Of a DNA stretch of 64,000 nucleotides, positions 1 through 10,459 are shown in pieces. A program made the translations under genes and the position numbers. Location: NCBI GenBank assembly GCA_052386675.1, contig JBQTJX010000043.1, forward strand, positions 68,931 to 132,930, written 5' to 3'. Positions within the stretch are counted from its first letter, which is position 1. Each line of letters opens with the position of its first letter. The notes under the pieces were generated by a model that saw only the letters and a program-made list of their open reading frames with translations, searched no databases and was not told the DNA's origin. The stretch is from RBG-16-66-20 sp052386675 (lineage in GTDB: Bacteria > Pseudomonadota > Gammaproteobacteria > Burkholderiales > SG8-39).

Positions 1-2
1 GA

Positions 3-197
3 TTCATCGTGGTGCTCGTGCTCACGGTGGCCTCCGAGGCCTTCGTCGCCTGGCATCCGCACTTCGAAGTGGAGAAGCTGTACGGCTTCAACGCCGCCTA
101 TGGCTTCCTCGCCTGCGCGGCCCTGATCCTGGTGGCGAAGGCGCTGGGGTTGCTGCTCAAGCGCCCGGACGACTACTACGACGATGAGCGGCGATGA
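3..197 (+). CDS. Small membrane protein of a cation/proton antiporter cluster, C-terminal part (5' end outside window)
   Basis: The reading frame is open from the window edge, so the true start lies upstream. About 64 residues are visible: a hydrophobic stretch at the edge, a charged linker with HPHFEVEKLYGFN, a second hydrophobic segment (AAYGFLACAALILVAKALG) and an acidic/basic tail ending in DDYYDDERR. Small two-helix proteins of this kind sit beside MrpD/NuoM-like subunits in proteobacterial antiporter clusters. Its stop overlaps the next start (ATGA at 194-197), which indicates translational coupling. The role is inferred only from hydrophobicity and the neighbour; its own function is unknown. 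Confidence 0.6.
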   Translation, partial: FIVVLVLTVASEAFVAWHPHFEVEKLYGFNAAYGFLACAALILVAKALGLLLKRPDDYYDDERR

Positions 198-1873
198 CTA
201 GCCTCCTGCAGCACCCGGCGTCTGCGCTCTTTCTCGGCGCGGTCCTCGTGGCCGTGCTGCCGGGGCGCGCGCGCATGGCCGCGGCGCTCGCGGCGCCGGC
301 GGTGGCGCTCGTACTCGCGTGGCGGCTGGAGGAGGGCACCTACTGGGCGACGCAGTTCCTCGGCATGGAGGTGGCGCCGTTCGTCGCCGACCGACTTTCG
401 CGCCTGTTCGCCTTGATTTTCTCGCTCATGGCGTTCGCCGGGGCGCTGTATGCGCTGAACCAGCCGCGACGGGCCGAATTGACGGCCGCTTTCGTCTACG
501 CGGGTTCCGCCATCGGCGTGACGCTCGCGGGCGACCTGGTCACCGTGTTCCTTTTCTGGGAAGCAATGGCGGTAGGTTCCACGCTGGTGCTGTGGAGCGC
601 GGCAACGCCCGAGGCCTGGCGCGCGAGCCAGCGTTACCTGATGGCGCACCTCGCCGGCGGCATGCTGCTCTTCGCCGGCGTCGCATGGCATGTGCTCGAT
701 ACCGGAAGCACGGCTTTCACCGCGATGCAGCCGGACACGGTGGCGAAGGGCCTGATCCTGGCCGCGTTCCTGGTCAACGCGGCGGCCTGGCCGGTCTCGG
801 CCTGGCTGCCCGATGCGTATCCGGAGGCTTCCTGGAGCGGCATGGTGTTCCTGTCGGCCTTCACCACCAAGACGGCGGTCTACGTGCTGCTGCGAGGCTT
901 CCCCGGCGCGGAGATCCTGGTCCCGGTGGGCCTCGCGATGGTGTTCTACGGCATCGTCTACGCGCTGCTGGAGAACGACATGCGGCGCATCCTTGCCTAC
1001 AGCATCGTCAACCAGGTCGGGTTCATGATCACCGGCATCGGCATCGGCACCGAGATGGCTCTGAACGGGGCCGCCGCGCACGCCTTCACCCACATCCTGT
1101 ACAAGGCGCTGCTGCTCATGTCCGCGGGCTCGGTGCTGCTCATGGCCGGCCGGCGCAAGTGCACCGACCTCGGGGGCCTGTGGCGCAGCATGCCGCTGAC
1201 CGCGACCTGCGGCATCATCGGCGCGCTCGCCATCTCGTCCTTTCCGCTCACCTCCGGGTTCGTCAGCAAGTCCATGGTGACGCAGGCGGCGGCCGACGGG
1301 CACCTGTTCTGGGTATGGATGCTGCTCGCGGCGGCTTCGGCGGGCGTGTTCCTGCACGCCGGCATCAAGTTCCCCTGGTTCGTGTTCTTCCAGAAGGACT
1401 CGGGCCTGCGCCCGCCCGAGCCGCCGTGGAACATGCGCGCGGCCATGGTGCTCGTCGCCGCGCTGTGCATCGGGCTGGGAATCTGGTACCAGCCGTTGTA
1501 CGAAATGCTTCCGTATGTGACCGCCTACGAACCTTACACCGCGTTCCACGTCGTTGCGCAACTGCAGCTGCTGCTGTTCTCGGGCCTCGCCTTCTTCGTC
1601 ATGCTGGGCTGGTTGCGGCGCACGCTGACGGTGACGCTGGACACGGACTGGCTGTTCCGGGTACCGCTTGACCGCGTCGCGGCGGCGACCGGGCGTGCCC
1701 TCGGCGGCGGGCTGCGCGCACTGGAAGCGGGCGCGGCCGCCGCCGGTCGAGGCGCCGGCCGGGCCCTGCAGCGCGCGCATGCGGAATTCGGCGGTTCGCG
1801 GCCCTCCGGCGCCATGGGCGTGGGCGTCATGGCCATGCTCCTCGCGCTGCTGGTCTCCTATTTCCTTTCCTGA
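194..1873 (+). CDS. MrpD/NuoM-like proton-antiporter membrane subunit
   Basis: A 559-residue polytopic inner-membrane protein of the proton-translocating NuoL/M/N, MrpA/D family. About 14 hydrophobic segments are visible. The family core is recognisable: a conserved glutamate in the segment VTVFLFWEAMAVGS, a lysine in FTTKTAVYVLLRGF, and the later signature HAFTHILYKALLLMSAGSVL followed by SSFPLTSGFVSKS. The C-terminal 100 residues are Ala/Gly/Arg-rich, with one last membrane segment. The start overlaps the upstream small membrane gene by 4 nt, so both belong to one cluster that continues off the left edge. In Mrp-type complexes this subunit exchanges cations for protons; the actual ion is not predictable here. 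It could also serve a hydrogenase- or respiratory-linked complex. Confidence 0.85.
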   Translation: MTSLLQHPASALFLGAVLVAVLPGRARMAAALAAPAVALVLAWRLEEGTYWATQFLGMEVAPFVADRLSRLFALIFSLMAFAGALYALNQPRRAELTAAFVYAGSAIGVTLAGDLVTVFLFWEAMAVGSTLVLWSAATPEAWRASQRYLMAHLAGGMLLFAGVAWHVLDTGSTAFTAMQPDTVAKGLILAAFLVNAAAWPVSAWLPDAYPEASWSGMVFLSAFTTKTAVYVLLRGFPGAEILVPVGLAMVFYGIVYALLENDMRRILAYSIVNQVGFMITGIGIGTEMALNGAAAHAFTHILYKALLLMSAGSVLLMAGRRKCTDLGGLWRSMPLTATCGIIGALAISSFPLTSGFVSKSMVTQAAADGHLFWVWMLLAAASAGVFLHAGIKFPWFVFFQKDSGLRPPEPPWNMRAAMVLVAALCIGLGIWYQPLYEMLPYVTAYEPYTAFHVVAQLQLLLFSGLAFFVMLGWLRRTLTVTLDTDWLFRVPLDRVAAATGRALGGGLRALEAGAAAAGRGAGRALQRAHAEFGGSRPSGAMGVGVMAMLLALLVSYFLS

Positions 1874-1953
1874 CGCAGGTCAAGGCGGCCGGCACGGCAC
1901 CCGGTGCTACCATCGCCGCTCCACGAGAGGTGGAGAACCCAGGGGGAAGCGGC

Positions 1954-4121
<2,168 letters not shown>

Positions 4122-4124
4122 GGC

Positions 4125-5129
4125 CTACAGTCGCAGCAGCCGCCGCGCGTTGTCCTCGACGATCGCCTTCTTCGCCTCGGGGGCGAGCAAGGGATTGCCG
4201 GTGACGTTCTTCACCGGCTGCTCGTAGGCGATCGGGAAGCAGTAGTCGCTGCCCATCAGGATGCGCTCCGGGCCGGCCAATCGGCACAGGTAGTCCAGCA
4301 CGTCGTCCGAGTAGCCGATGGTGTCGTACCAGAAACGCTTCAGGTACGCGACCGGCGGCTGCGTGATGTTGCGCAGTTCCTCGCGCTTCTCCCAGCCGCG
4401 GTTCAGGCGTCCGACCAGGTATGGAAATGCGCCTCCGGCGTGGGGCAGCACCACCTCCAGCTTCGGGAAGCGATCCAGCACGCCGCCGAAGATGAGGTGC
4501 GCCGCCGCGACGGCGCTCTCGAAGGGATTGCCCAGCAGGTTGGTCAGGTAGAACTGTTTGAGCCTGGGCGCGCCAATGACGAACACAGGATGCAGGAACA
4601 TGGGCAGCCCCAGCGCCTCGAGCCGCTCGTAGACGGGGAAGAACGACGGGTCCGACAGGTCCTTGTCCAGCACCACGGTCGCCAGGTAGGCGCCGCGGAT
4701 GCCGGGCAGCTTGGCCGCGCGTTCGGCCTCCTTCGCCGCGAGATCCGGCTCGTGCATCGGCAGCGAAGCGAGGCCGACGAAGCGCCGCGGCGATGACTGG
4801 TGCGCGCGCGCCAACTCGTCATTGAAGGTTCCGCACAGCTTCATCCCGAGCTCGCGCCCGGCCCAGTAGGCCATCGGCTGCGAGAGCGACAGCGCGTGCG
4901 TTTCCACGCCCTGTTCGTCCATCGCCGCGAGGCGTGCGTCCAGGTCGACGAACTTCGGTCCGGCGGGCCCGGTCACCACCCCGCGCAGGCCGAACTGCGG
5001 CCCCTGCGGCGTGTCGCGCCACTCCAGGCCGTGGGCCGGGCCTTCGCGGGACAGCAGGTCGAGCAAGGCCTTCGGATACCAGTGGGCGTGGACGTCGACT
5101 GCGTGGGCGTGCAAGGCTGAAGCAGTCAT
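4125..5129 (-). CDS. ACMSD-like metal-dependent amidohydrolase/decarboxylase
   Basis: A 334-residue TIM-barrel amidohydrolase of the ACMSD (aminocarboxymuconate-semialdehyde decarboxylase) / gamma-resorcylate decarboxylase group. Visible metal-site signatures: N-terminal VDVHAHWYP (HxH), a mid-barrel His in LPMFLHPVF, His-Ala-Gly in VVLPHAGGAFPY, and the late Asp in ILMGSDYCFP. The start ATG at 5129 was chosen because HxH falls close to the N-terminus as in homologs. It is the last gene of a minus-strand operon (CDGSH protein, GntR regulator, SDR, this gene), 11 nt after the SDR. The divergent neighbours are transporters for organic acids, so a role in degrading an imported aromatic or unsaturated carboxylic acid is likely. 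The substrate is unknown. Confidence 0.82.
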   Translation of the reverse strand: MTASALHAHAVDVHAHWYPKALLDLLSREGPAHGLEWRDTPQGPQFGLRGVVTGPAGPKFVDLDARLAAMDEQGVETHALSLSQPMAYWAGRELGMKLCGTFNDELARAHQSSPRRFVGLASLPMHEPDLAAKEAERAAKLPGIRGAYLATVVLDKDLSDPSFFPVYERLEALGLPMFLHPVFVIGAPRLKQFYLTNLLGNPFESAVAAAHLIFGGVLDRFPKLEVVLPHAGGAFPYLVGRLNRGWEKREELRNITQPPVAYLKRFWYDTIGYSDDVLDYLCRLAGPERILMGSDYCFPIAYEQPVKNVTGNPLLAPEAKKAIVEDNARRLLRL

Positions 5130-5140
5130 GTCGGCTCCAT

Positions 5141-5920
5141 TCAGAAGGTCCCTGGGTACAGTCCGCCGTCCAGCAGCAGGTTCTGCCCGGTCATGTAGCC
5201 GGCGCGGGTGCTGCACAGGAAGGCGCATGCGTCGCCGAATTCCTCCGGTTCGCCCATGCGCAGCGCGGGGATTCCGGCGATCTTCTGCCGGCGCATTTCG
5301 TCCATGTCCAGGCCGCGCAGCTTCGCCTGCGCCGCGACGGTGGCCTGCTGGCGCGCGGTGTCGAACACCCCCGGCAGCAGGTTGTTGATCGTGACCCCGT
5401 GCGGCGCGGCGCGGCGCGCCAGTCCGGCGATGAATCCTGTCAGTCCGCCGCGCGCGCCGTTGGACAAGCACAGGACGTCCATCGGCATCTTGACCGCGTA
5501 AGAGGTGATATTCACGATACGACCGAACCTGCGCGCAATCATGCCGTCCAGGGCCAGCCGGATGAGCTCGATCGGCGCCAGCATGCAGGCGTCGAGCGCC
5601 TTGATCCAGTCCTCGCGGCCGAATTCGCGGAAGTCTCCGGTGGGCGGTCCGCCGGTGTTGTTGACCAGTATGTCCGGCTCGGGGAAGGCCGCGAGGACCC
5701 GGTCGCGCACTTCTGCCAGGGTGATATCGCCCGCCACCGCGGTCACCTGGACGCCGCAGTCCCGCCGGATCCCGGCGGCGGTGCGCTCCAACTCGTCGCC
5801 GCTGCGCGCCACGATGGCGAGCGACACGCCCTCGCGGGCGAGCGACAGGGCGCAGGCGCGCCCCAGTCCCTTGCTCGCGCCGCAGACGATGGCGCGGCGG
5901 CCTTGAATGCCGAGGTCCAT
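5141..5920 (-). CDS. SDR-family oxidoreductase lacking the usual Tyr-Lys catalytic pair
   Basis: A 259-residue Rossmann-fold protein of the short-chain dehydrogenase family. The cofactor motif (CGASKGLGRACALSLAREG, residues about 13-31) and the NNTGGPP motif are present, and a C-terminal LLDGGLYPG matches the family. At the catalytic site the Ser is kept (NITSYAV), but the residue 13 positions later is Ser, not Tyr, and the YxxxK Lys is replaced by Arg (LSNGARGGL). This altered site recurs in a known subgroup of FabG-like proteins in Betaproteobacteria, so the gene is probably functional rather than decayed. It lies between the GntR regulator and the amidohydrolase in one operon. The reaction is not predictable. 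Confidence 0.85.
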   Translation of the reverse strand: MDLGIQGRRAIVCGASKGLGRACALSLAREGVSLAIVARSGDELERTAAGIRRDCGVQVTAVAGDITLAEVRDRVLAAFPEPDILVNNTGGPPTGDFREFGREDWIKALDACMLAPIELIRLALDGMIARRFGRIVNITSYAVKMPMDVLCLSNGARGGLTGFIAGLARRAAPHGVTINNLLPGVFDTARQQATVAAQAKLRGLDMDEMRRQKIAGIPALRMGEPEEFGDACAFLCSTRAGYMTGQNLLLDGGLYPGTF

Positions 5921-5944
5921 TGGCGCCTGCGGCTCCTGCGCTGG

Positions 5945-6688
5945 CTAGTCGGCCGCTCCGGGCTTGCGGCCCGGTCCGGCCATGGACGCGAGTACATTGC
6001 GGCCGGTGCGCTCGATATGCTTCTCCAGCAGGGCGCAGGCCCGGTCCGGCTTGCGGGCCATCACGGCGGCAGTGAGCGCGCGGTGCTCGGCCGGGACGTC
6101 GCGGTCGAAGGGATTGGCCGACAGGAACAGGCGCCGGTAGCGCGAATTGAGGTCGTGCAGCTGGGCGCAGAGCTGCAACAGCAGCGGTGAGCCGCAGGCG
6201 CCGATCAGGGCGTCATGGAAGGCGCGGTGCCAGGCTTCCCAGTGGCCAAGGTCGGCCTTGCTTTCGCGCCTGGCTTCGAGCTTGCTCAAACGGTGGTGCG
6301 CGGACAGCACCGCCGCTTCCCAGGCGTCGTCGCCGTGCTCGATGGACGCGCGCAACGCCATGCTCTCGAGCGTGCAGCGAAGGTGGATGACATCCTCCAG
6401 GTCGCCGCGCGATACCGGCGCGACACGGTACGCGCGGGCCTCGTCGGTCTGGATCAGCCCCTCGGCCACCAGGCGGGACATGGCTTCCCGCAGCGGGCTC
6501 CAGCTGACCTTGAATTCGTCCTTCAGGTCCTCCAGCCGGATGCGCGAGCGGGGCTGGCGCTCGCCCGACAGGATGCTGGCGCGGATCCGGTTGCTGATCG
6601 TCGCGGCCAGCGTGGCGCCCTGAACCGGCTCGGCCTGCGCGGCGGCGCCGGCCGGGATGCGCGCCTCAGAGCTTGTTGTGCGTGGCAT
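5945..6688 (-). CDS. GntR-family (FadR/FCD subgroup) transcriptional regulator
   Basis: A 247-residue regulator. Residues about 25-95 form the GntR winged helix-turn-helix (TISNRIRASILSGE, then LKDEFKVSWSPLREAMSRL). Residues about 105-235 form an all-helical FCD ligand domain, with HRAFHDALI and a late AEHRALTAAV, whose His residues usually bind a metal or carboxylate. The start overlaps the end of the CDGSH gene by 23 nt and the SDR follows after 24 nt, so it is co-transcribed with the amidohydrolase operon. It probably responds to an organic acid handled by the operon and by the divergent TRAP cluster. A candidate operator lies at 6942-6985. Confidence 0.9.
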   Translation of the reverse strand: MPRTTSSEARIPAGAAAQAEPVQGATLAATISNRIRASILSGERQPRSRIRLEDLKDEFKVSWSPLREAMSRLVAEGLIQTDEARAYRVAPVSRGDLEDVIHLRCTLESMALRASIEHGDDAWEAAVLSAHHRLSKLEARRESKADLGHWEAWHRAFHDALIGACGSPLLLQLCAQLHDLNSRYRRLFLSANPFDRDVPAEHRALTAAVMARKPDRACALLEKHIERTGRNVLASMAGPGRKPGAAD

Positions 6689-6920
6689 CGCAGATCCGGC
6701 CCTTGCCGCTGCGCTTGCAGCCGCAAAGGAGCGCGGTCTGGTCCTTGTCCTGGGTCCAGATCACCGGCTTGATGCCGGACTTGGTGCTGGTGTGGGAGCC
6801 GTCGCAGAAGGGTTGCCACTTCGACAGCCCGCACGCGCACCACGCGTAGCGGTAGTCCGCCAGCAGTTCGACCCGGTACGGGCCCTTCTGTGCAATTACC
6901 GGCTCTTCGGCGTCGGCCAT
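6666..6920 (-). CDS. Small protein with two CDGSH-type iron-sulfur motifs
   Basis: An 84-residue soluble protein with two mitoNEET-type [2Fe-2S] sites: Cys28-x-Cys30 with C39-D-G-S-H43, and Cys66-x-Cys68 with C77-D-A-T-H81. The second site has Ala-Thr instead of Gly-Ser but keeps the Cys3-His ligands. The start ATG at 6920 is preceded by GGGAG at a normal distance; an upstream in-frame ATG near 6959 would add about 14 residues. It is the first gene of the minus-strand operon and overlaps the GntR start. Double CDGSH proteins act in electron transfer or Fe-S/redox sensing in bacteria; its partner here is unknown. Confidence 0.85.
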   Translation of the reverse strand: MADAEEPVIAQKGPYRVELLADYRYAWCACGLSKWQPFCDGSHTSTKSGIKPVIWTQDKDQTALLCGCKRSGKGRICDATHNKL

Positions 6921-6941
6921 CGTTTCACTCCCGGCTTGACT

Positions 6942-6985
6942 ATCGGTTGGTATTGTCATTATCGTTAAAGCCTTCGTCAACCGAT
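6942..6985. promoter_or_regulatory. Inverted repeat in divergent promoter region (candidate operator)
   Basis: ATCGGTTG (6942-6949) and CAACCGAT (6978-6985) are perfect inverted 8-mers separated by 28 bp. They lie in the only intergenic space between the divergent CDGSH/GntR operon and the bicupin/TRAP operon. A -35-like TTGACT (6936-6941) abuts the left arm. The placement suits a regulator controlling both directions, most simply the GntR protein encoded next door. The function is inferred from position and symmetry only. Confidence 0.35.
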
Positions 6986-6999
6986 TATTCGGACAAGCC

Positions 7000-7695
7000 A
7001 TGACCCATTTCGCAGGCCCGCGCGTCAACGACGATCCGGCCAGAGTCGCGGTGGTGGACACCAACACCGTGCCCTGGGAGCCGACCGCGCACGCCGGCGT
7101 CTCGATGAAGACGCTGGAGCGCTTCAACGACCCGCGCAAGGGGCGCGAGACGGCGCTGGTGCGGTTCGACGCCGGCGCCAGCCTTCCGGAGGAAGTCCTT
7201 GACCACCGCATGGAACTTTTCGTGGTGTCCGGGACCTACGAGGACGGCCATGGCGAATACTCCGAGCGCAGCTTCATTCGCAACCTGCCGGGCTTCCGCC
7301 ACCGCCCGGGGTCGAAGGCGGGCTGCGTCATCTACTGGAAGCGGCGCGTGCCGATCTACAAGGACGAAGCGTCCTGGCCGCGCATGGTGGTGGACGCCAA
7401 GACCGCGCAATGGCTGGAATTCCCGCATCGCGGCGCCGACGTGCTTCACCTGTACCGCGACCCGAACGGGCTGGAGACGGCGCGCATCGGCCATGTGCAC
7501 ACCGGGCGGAAGATCCCGTCTCACGACCATTCCATCGGCGAGGAGACCTTCGTGCTGAAGGGCTGCCTGACCGACGAGTACCAGCCCTACGAGGAAGGCG
7601 TCTGGTTCCGCATGCCTTGCGGGGTGCCGCACGCGCCCTTCACCGGCGACCGGCGCTGCATGATGCTCATCCGCGAAGGCGACATGGTCTGGTAA
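7000..7695 (+). CDS. Bicupin protein, ChrR-like
   Basis: A 231-residue soluble protein with two cupin barrels. The first half (residues about 30-120) keeps LDHRMELFVVSGTYED, with a His and a Glu of a cupin metal site. The second (about 140-225) has the fuller set HVHTGRKIPSHDHSIGEETFVLKG and the closing motif MPCGVPHAPF. Such double cupins resemble the C-terminal domain of the anti-sigma factor ChrR and several dioxygenase-like proteins, but no zinc-finger anti-sigma part is present. It is the first gene of a plus-strand operon with the TRAP transporter 26 bp downstream. An oxygenase, isomerase or ligand-sensing role for the imported acid is plausible but unproven. Confidence 0.75.
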   Translation: MTHFAGPRVNDDPARVAVVDTNTVPWEPTAHAGVSMKTLERFNDPRKGRETALVRFDAGASLPEEVLDHRMELFVVSGTYEDGHGEYSERSFIRNLPGFRHRPGSKAGCVIYWKRRVPIYKDEASWPRMVVDAKTAQWLEFPHRGADVLHLYRDPNGLETARIGHVHTGRKIPSHDHSIGEETFVLKGCLTDEYQPYEEGVWFRMPCGVPHAPFTGDRRCMMLIREGDMVW

Positions 7696-7721
7696 CACCA
7701 ACCGCAACAGGAGGAGGGGAG

Positions 7722-8708
7722 ATGATCAGGAAACTCATTGCCGCCATGGCGCTGGCGGCCGCCGTCATTCCGGCGCAGGCGCAGAACTTCACCATGAAGA
7801 TCGGCTTCGCCACGATGAACGACATCCAGCACCAGTGGGCCACCTGGTACAAGGAGGCGGTGGAGGGGGCGAGCAAGGGCCGCATCGCGGTGCAGCTGTT
7901 CCCGCGCGGCCAGCTGGGCTCGATCGCCAGCCAGGTCGAGGGCCTGCAGCTGGGCACGGTCGAGGCCTTTACAACGCCAGCGGACTTCTTCGCCGGGATG
8001 GACCCGCGCTTCGGCACCTTCAGCATCCCGCTGCTGTTCAGGGATCCGGTTCACGCCGAGAAGATCCTGCTCGACCCCGCCATGAACAAGGAGGTCCTCG
8101 GGCTGGGCGCGGACAAGGGCATCCAGGTGGTGTCCATCTACACCTTCGCGCCGGCGCATTACTTCGGCAAGCAGCCGTTCCGCAGCCTCGAGGATTTCAA
8201 GGGCAAGAAGCTCAGGGTGAACGCCACTGCGGCCGAGCGCGCGAAGATGCGCCAGTTCGGCGCCAGCGCGGTACCGATGGACCTCGCCGAGGTCGTGCCG
8301 GGCATCCAGCAGGGCGTGATCGACGGCACCATCAGCGTGGCCGCGGTGTATGTGAACCTGAAGTTCAACGACATCGCCAAGGTGCTCACCGAGATCAACG
8401 ACACCATGATCGTCTCGGTCGGCGTCGTGAGCCGCGCGTGGCTGGCGAAACTGCCCGCGGACCTGCGCCAGATCGTCATCGACGAGGGCAACAAGCTGCA
8501 GGCGCGGGTCAATCCGCACTCGCGCGTGATGGACGAGGGCATGGTCAAGCGCTGGAAGGAAGCCGGCGGCGAGATGATCCGCCTGCCTGCCGCGGACCAG
8601 GCGCGGGTGCGCCAGCTCCTGTCCGGCATCGGCGAGGAGGTGACGAAGGAGAATGCCCTGACCAACGCCTTCTACCGGCGCCTTGTCGAGACCGGCAAGA
8701 AGTATTGA
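7722..8708 (+). CDS. dctP: TRAP transporter periplasmic solute receptor (DctP family)
   Basis: A 328-residue secreted receptor. The signal peptide MIRKLIAAMALAAAVIPAQAQ is cleaved near AQA-QN. The mature part shows the DctP pattern: a mid-protein GKKLRVNATAAERAKMRQFGA, where the Arg normally binds the ligand carboxylate, then VVPGIQQGVIDGTIS. GGAGGGGAG lies just upstream of ATG 7722. It is followed by the small (DctQ) and large (DctM) membrane subunits, so the operon holds a complete sodium-driven TRAP system. The substrate is probably an organic acid, given the Arg and the catabolic neighbours. Confidence 0.92.
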   Translation: MIRKLIAAMALAAAVIPAQAQNFTMKIGFATMNDIQHQWATWYKEAVEGASKGRIAVQLFPRGQLGSIASQVEGLQLGTVEAFTTPADFFAGMDPRFGTFSIPLLFRDPVHAEKILLDPAMNKEVLGLGADKGIQVVSIYTFAPAHYFGKQPFRSLEDFKGKKLRVNATAAERAKMRQFGASAVPMDLAEVVPGIQQGVIDGTISVAAVYVNLKFNDIAKVLTEINDTMIVSVGVVSRAWLAKLPADLRQIVIDEGNKLQARVNPHSRVMDEGMVKRWKEAGGEMIRLPAADQARVRQLLSGIGEEVTKENALTNAFYRRLVETGKKY

Positions 8709-8712
8709 GTTG

Positions 8713-9177
8713 ATGCGGTTCGTCTTCGTCACGCTGCCGCATTGGGCGCTCGGCTGCCTGATGCTGGCGGGCGTGGCGGTCAGTTTCGCCAACGTGGTGG
8801 CGCGGTACGCATTCGGCCATGCGCTGTTCTGGGCCGAGGAAGTGCTGGTCTTCATCGCCATCTGGGGCGTGTTCATCGGCATGGCATCGGCGGCCTACCA
8901 GCGCGCGCACCTGAGCATGGACCTGTTCTCCGCGCGCATCGCCGGCCGGGTCCGGCGCGCGCTGGATGTCGCCATGGTCGCGGTTCTGCTGGCTTGCTGT
9001 GGCTTCATGCTGGTGCAGTCCTGGCAGGTGGTCACCCTGTTCTACAAGGGAGGCGTGGTCAGTGTTTCGGCGGGCGTGCCGAAGTGGATCCCGCACGCCG
9101 CCCTGCCATTCGGATTCCTCCTCACCGCGATCGCGGTCCTGGCCCGGCTGCGCCTCTACCTGACCGGCAGGGACTGA
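8713..9177 (+). CDS. dctQ: TRAP transporter small membrane subunit (DctQ)
   Basis: A 154-residue protein with four predicted membrane helices, the usual DctQ size. The family signature is seen in NVVARYAFGHALFWAEEVLVFIAIW, with the conserved Glu-Glu pair, and later in SVSAGVPKWIPHAALPFGF. The start was set at ATG 8713, 4 nt after the dctP stop. An in-frame upstream start at 8683 would overlap dctP by 26 nt and add ten residues without family character. No strong ribosome site is seen, which suggests coupling to dctP. It pairs with DctM to form the permease. Confidence 0.88.
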   Translation: MRFVFVTLPHWALGCLMLAGVAVSFANVVARYAFGHALFWAEEVLVFIAIWGVFIGMASAAYQRAHLSMDLFSARIAGRVRRALDVAMVAVLLACCGFMLVQSWQVVTLFYKGGVVSVSAGVPKWIPHAALPFGFLLTAIAVLARLRLYLTGRD

Positions 9178-9187
9178 GGGCGGCGCC

Positions 9188-10459
9188 ATGGGCTGGGTGA
9201 TGGCGCTGCTTCCCGTGGTGCTGCTGGCCGCAGGCTTCCCGTTCTTCCTGGTGCTCCTTGCCACCGTCGTTGTGGCGCTGGCCTTCGTCGTCGATGTCCC
9301 GGCTACGGCCGCCCACCAGGTGATGTTCGGAAGCCTCGACAAATACGCGCTGCTCGCAGTGCCGTTCTTCATCTTCGCGGGGGACCTTCTGGGTCGCGGC
9401 GGCGTCTCTCACCGCCTGGTGCGTTTCGTCCAGGCAGTCATCGGCCGCATGCGCGGCAGCCTGCCGTTCACATCACTGGGCACCGCGGTCGCGTTCAGCG
9501 CCATCTCCGGATCCACGGCGGCCACCGTTGCCGCGGTCGGGGGGCTGACCTACAAGCGCCTGCGCGATGCCGGCTACGGCGAGCGGTTCTCCACCGGTTT
9601 GCTGGTCGCGGCCGGGGCCATCGACAACCTGATTCCGCCGTCGATCGGTTTCATTCTCTATGGCATCGCGTCAGACACGTCGATCGTCAAGCTCTTCACC
9701 GCCGGCATCGTTCCGGGCCTGGTGCTGGCGCTGTTCTATTCCTTCTACGTGTACCGGCACGCGCTGGCCCGGGGAGACCAGGCCGGACCGCCGTTCAGCG
9801 TGCGTGAGTTCGGCGCCGCGACCCGCGACGGCATCTGGGCGATCGCGGCGCCGGTCGCAGTGCTGGGCGGGATCTACGCCGGCGTGTTTTCCCCCACGGA
9901 GGCCGCGGCGGCCGCGTGCGTCTACGCCATCGTGGTCACGATGCTGATCTACCGCGAGGCGACGCCGAGGGACGTGTTCGATTCCGCCGCACGCTCCATG
10001 TACCTGACCGCGCAGGTGTTCATCATCCTGGCCTGCGCCGGGGTCTACTCGTGGCTGCTGACGGTAAGCGGCGTCGGGCCGCGCCTGGTCGGGGCGATTG
10101 TCGCCATGGACCTGTCACCCTGGGCGCTGCTGCTCGCCGTCAACCTGCTGCTGCTGGGGGTCGGCATGGTGCTGGACACCGTTTCCGCGATCCTTGTGCT
10201 GACGCCATTGCTGGCGCCCATCGCCAAGGCGGCGGGGATCGACCCCGTCCACTTCGGCGTGGTGGTCATCATGAACCTCAGCATCGGCACCTTCACGCCG
10301 CCTTTCGGCATCAACATTTTCGTCGGCCAGGCTGTGTTCAAGGCGCCGCTGTCGAGCATCTACCCGGGGGTGATGCCGTTCCTGCTCGCTGCGCTTGGCG
10401 CGCTCGCCCTGGTGACCTATATTCCGGCTCTGTCCCTGTCCATCCTGAAGCTTCTTTGA
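9188..10459 (+). CDS. dctM: TRAP transporter large permease subunit (DctM)
   Basis: A 423-residue integral membrane protein, the sodium-coupled permease of the TRAP system. Family landmarks: FGSLDKYALLAVPFFIFAGDLL near the N-terminus, SAISGSTAATVAAVGGLT, the central LIPPSIGFILYGIASDTSI, and a C-terminal NLSIGTFTPPFGINIFVGQAV; the paired GxxPP-type motifs are typical of the ion-transporter superfamily. It starts 10 nt after dctQ. Its stop overlaps the TTG start of the following BenE-like permease, so two unrelated transporters are made from one transcript. Confidence 0.94.
   Translation: MGWVMALLPVVLLAAGFPFFLVLLATVVVALAFVVDVPATAAHQVMFGSLDKYALLAVPFFIFAGDLLGRGGVSHRLVRFVQAVIGRMRGSLPFTSLGTAVAFSAISGSTAATVAAVGGLTYKRLRDAGYGERFSTGLLVAAGAIDNLIPPSIGFILYGIASDTSIVKLFTAGIVPGLVLALFYSFYVYRHALARGDQAGPPFSVREFGAATRDGIWAIAAPVAVLGGIYAGVFSPTEAAAAACVYAIVVTMLIYREATPRDVFDSAARSMYLTAQVFIILACAGVYSWLLTVSGVGPRLVGAIVAMDLSPWALLLAVNLLLLGVGMVLDTVSAILVLTPLLAPIAKAAGIDPVHFGVVVIMNLSIGTFTPPFGINIFVGQAVFKAPLSSIYPGVMPFLLAALGALALVTYIPALSLSILKLL

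Noticed and set aside
176..1780. A 534-codon minus-strand frame opposite the antiporter subunit
   Set aside because: Charged low-complexity shadow of a membrane-protein gene; no homology recognised.
1930..1953. Upstream GTG (1930) as the sucC start
   Set aside because: It would add MENPGGSG, absent from SucC proteins, and would put the ribosome site inside the gene. GTG 1954 has GGGGGAAG at the right distance.
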